NCBI GenBank assembly: GCA_947175845.1
Contig: CAMWOK010000157.1
Coordinates: forward strand, 1-6,970
Origin: an uncultured Lachnospiraceae bacterium
GTDB taxonomy: Bacteria > Bacillota > Clostridia > Lachnospirales > Lachnospiraceae
Direction of reading: 5' to 3'
DNA length: 6,970 nt
In this document: one piece after another, positions 6,775 through 6,970 of the stretch
Layout of the letters: each line of letters begins with the position of its first letter
Numbering within the stretch: position 1 is the stretch's first letter
Position numbers and translations under genes: made by a program
The notes under the pieces: model-generated
Database searches by the model: none
The model's input: only the letters and a program-made list of their open reading frames with translations
Told to the model about the DNA's origin: nothing

Positions 6775-6803
6775 ATTATATCGGTATTTCCAGAATAAGT
6801 CAA
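6775..6803 (-). promoter_or_regulatory. Promoter of the chemotaxis receptor gene
   Basis: On the minus strand, TTGACT (6798-6803) and a perfect TATAAT (6775-6780) are exactly 17 bp apart, a near-consensus sigma-A promoter. The start falls near 6768, giving a leader of about 95 nt. The sequence ACCGATAT, running into the -10 box, also resembles the sigma-D/sigma-28 motility -10 element GCCGATAT, but no TAAA -35 element is present at the right distance. Confidence 0.8.
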
Positions 6804-6811
6804 TCCCCCTC

Positions 6812-6840
6812 TTTTCTATATAAAGAATGTGTGTTATAAT
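6812..6840 (+). promoter_or_regulatory. Possible rightward extended -10 promoter
   Basis: TGTTATAAT (6832-6840) is a perfect -10 box with the extended TGn element, 17 bp downstream of a poor -35 box, TTTTCT (6812-6817). It points away from the chemotaxis receptor gene, toward the right edge. No open reading frame of any length follows inside the window, so its target, if real, lies beyond 6970. Confidence 0.35.
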
Positions 6841-6871
6841 TACCACGATCCAAGGCGTGACTGCGACAGAG

Positions 6872-6889
6872 ACATGCTCTAGAGCGTGT
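6872..6889. repeat. 18-bp near-perfect palindrome around CTAG
   Basis: ACATGCTCTAGAGCGTGT pairs with itself throughout, with one T-G exception, and has a perfect GCTCTAGAGC core. It sits just downstream of the possible rightward promoter and at the left border of the repeat-like segment that runs to the window end. It may be an operator or the border of a repeat element. Confidence 0.4.
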
Positions 6890-6970
6890 TTGAAAAATGC
6901 TTTCTGTCAGATGTTCGGCACAGTTTGTGGGAGATTTGTGCCAAATGAAGGAGGCGTAGCGGGCTACGTC
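6885..6970. repeat. Probable left half of a dispersed palindromic repeat, cut by the window edge
   Basis: This gene-free segment contains nested inverted repeats: GGCACA (6917-6922) with TGTGCC (6937-6942), and CGTAGC-GG-GCTACG (6955-6968) at the very end. The second looks like the centre of a larger palindrome whose right half would be outside the window. The only frame starting at ATG 6897 closes after about 20 codons at the TAG inside the second hairpin, so I do not call a gene. Similar GTTTGAAAAAT...GGAGGCGTAGC sequence is, from unverified memory, repeated in Lachnospiraceae genomes. Family and mobility are unknown. Confidence 0.4.

Noticed and set aside
6897..6959. Short plus-strand frame of about 20 codons near the right edge
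   Set aside because: It has no ribosome binding site, ends within the terminal hairpin and coincides with repeat-like DNA, so it is more likely noncoding.

Overview
The window looks like ordinary chromosome from a moderately GC-rich Clostridia member, most likely Lachnospiraceae. This is inferred from strong AGGAGG-type ribosome binding sites, sigma-A promoters with 17-bp spacers, and the style of the encoded proteins: a GufA-type ZIP transporter, Cache-domain sensors and a cupin/AraC regulator. No species can be named from the sequence alone. I found no clear novel system. The points most worth checking are regulatory palindromes, one long stem-loop, a possible frameshift at the left edge, and a repeat-like segment at the right edge.

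Layout, left to right. (1) On the minus strand, running off the left edge, is the N-terminal part of a membrane sensor: TM1, a periplasmic-type Cache domain, TM2 and the start of a HAMP-like region. Its output domain lies outside the window. Its promoter is at 1078-1106. (2) Divergent from it, on the plus strand, is a ZIP-family (GufA-type) divalent metal transporter at 1308-2102. Its promoter is followed at the start site by an inverted repeat built on GTTAG/CTAAC, probably a metal-regulator operator. (3) Convergent with the transporter, 25 bp away, is a minus-strand 12-TM MFS permease (2128-3291). (4) Divergent from the permease is an AraC-family regulator with an N-terminal cupin domain (3500-4417). 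A 13-bp-arm inverted repeat overlaps its -10 box. The permease and regulator probably form a ligand-uptake unit. (5) Between the regulator and the next gene is an 18-bp stem with a 6-nt loop (4470-4511). (6) A full-length minus-strand methyl-accepting chemotaxis protein (4559-6673) follows, with a near-consensus promoter at 6775-6803. (7) The last 130 bp hold no gene but contain several palindromes that look like the left half of a dispersed palindromic repeat cut by the window edge.

The genes are five separate transcription units rather than one operon. Together they cover environmental sensing (two Cache receptors), divalent metal uptake or export, and regulated solute transport. Base composition by eye is higher in GC for the sensor and ZIP genes than for the AraC gene and the intergenic DNA around it, but I have not computed this.
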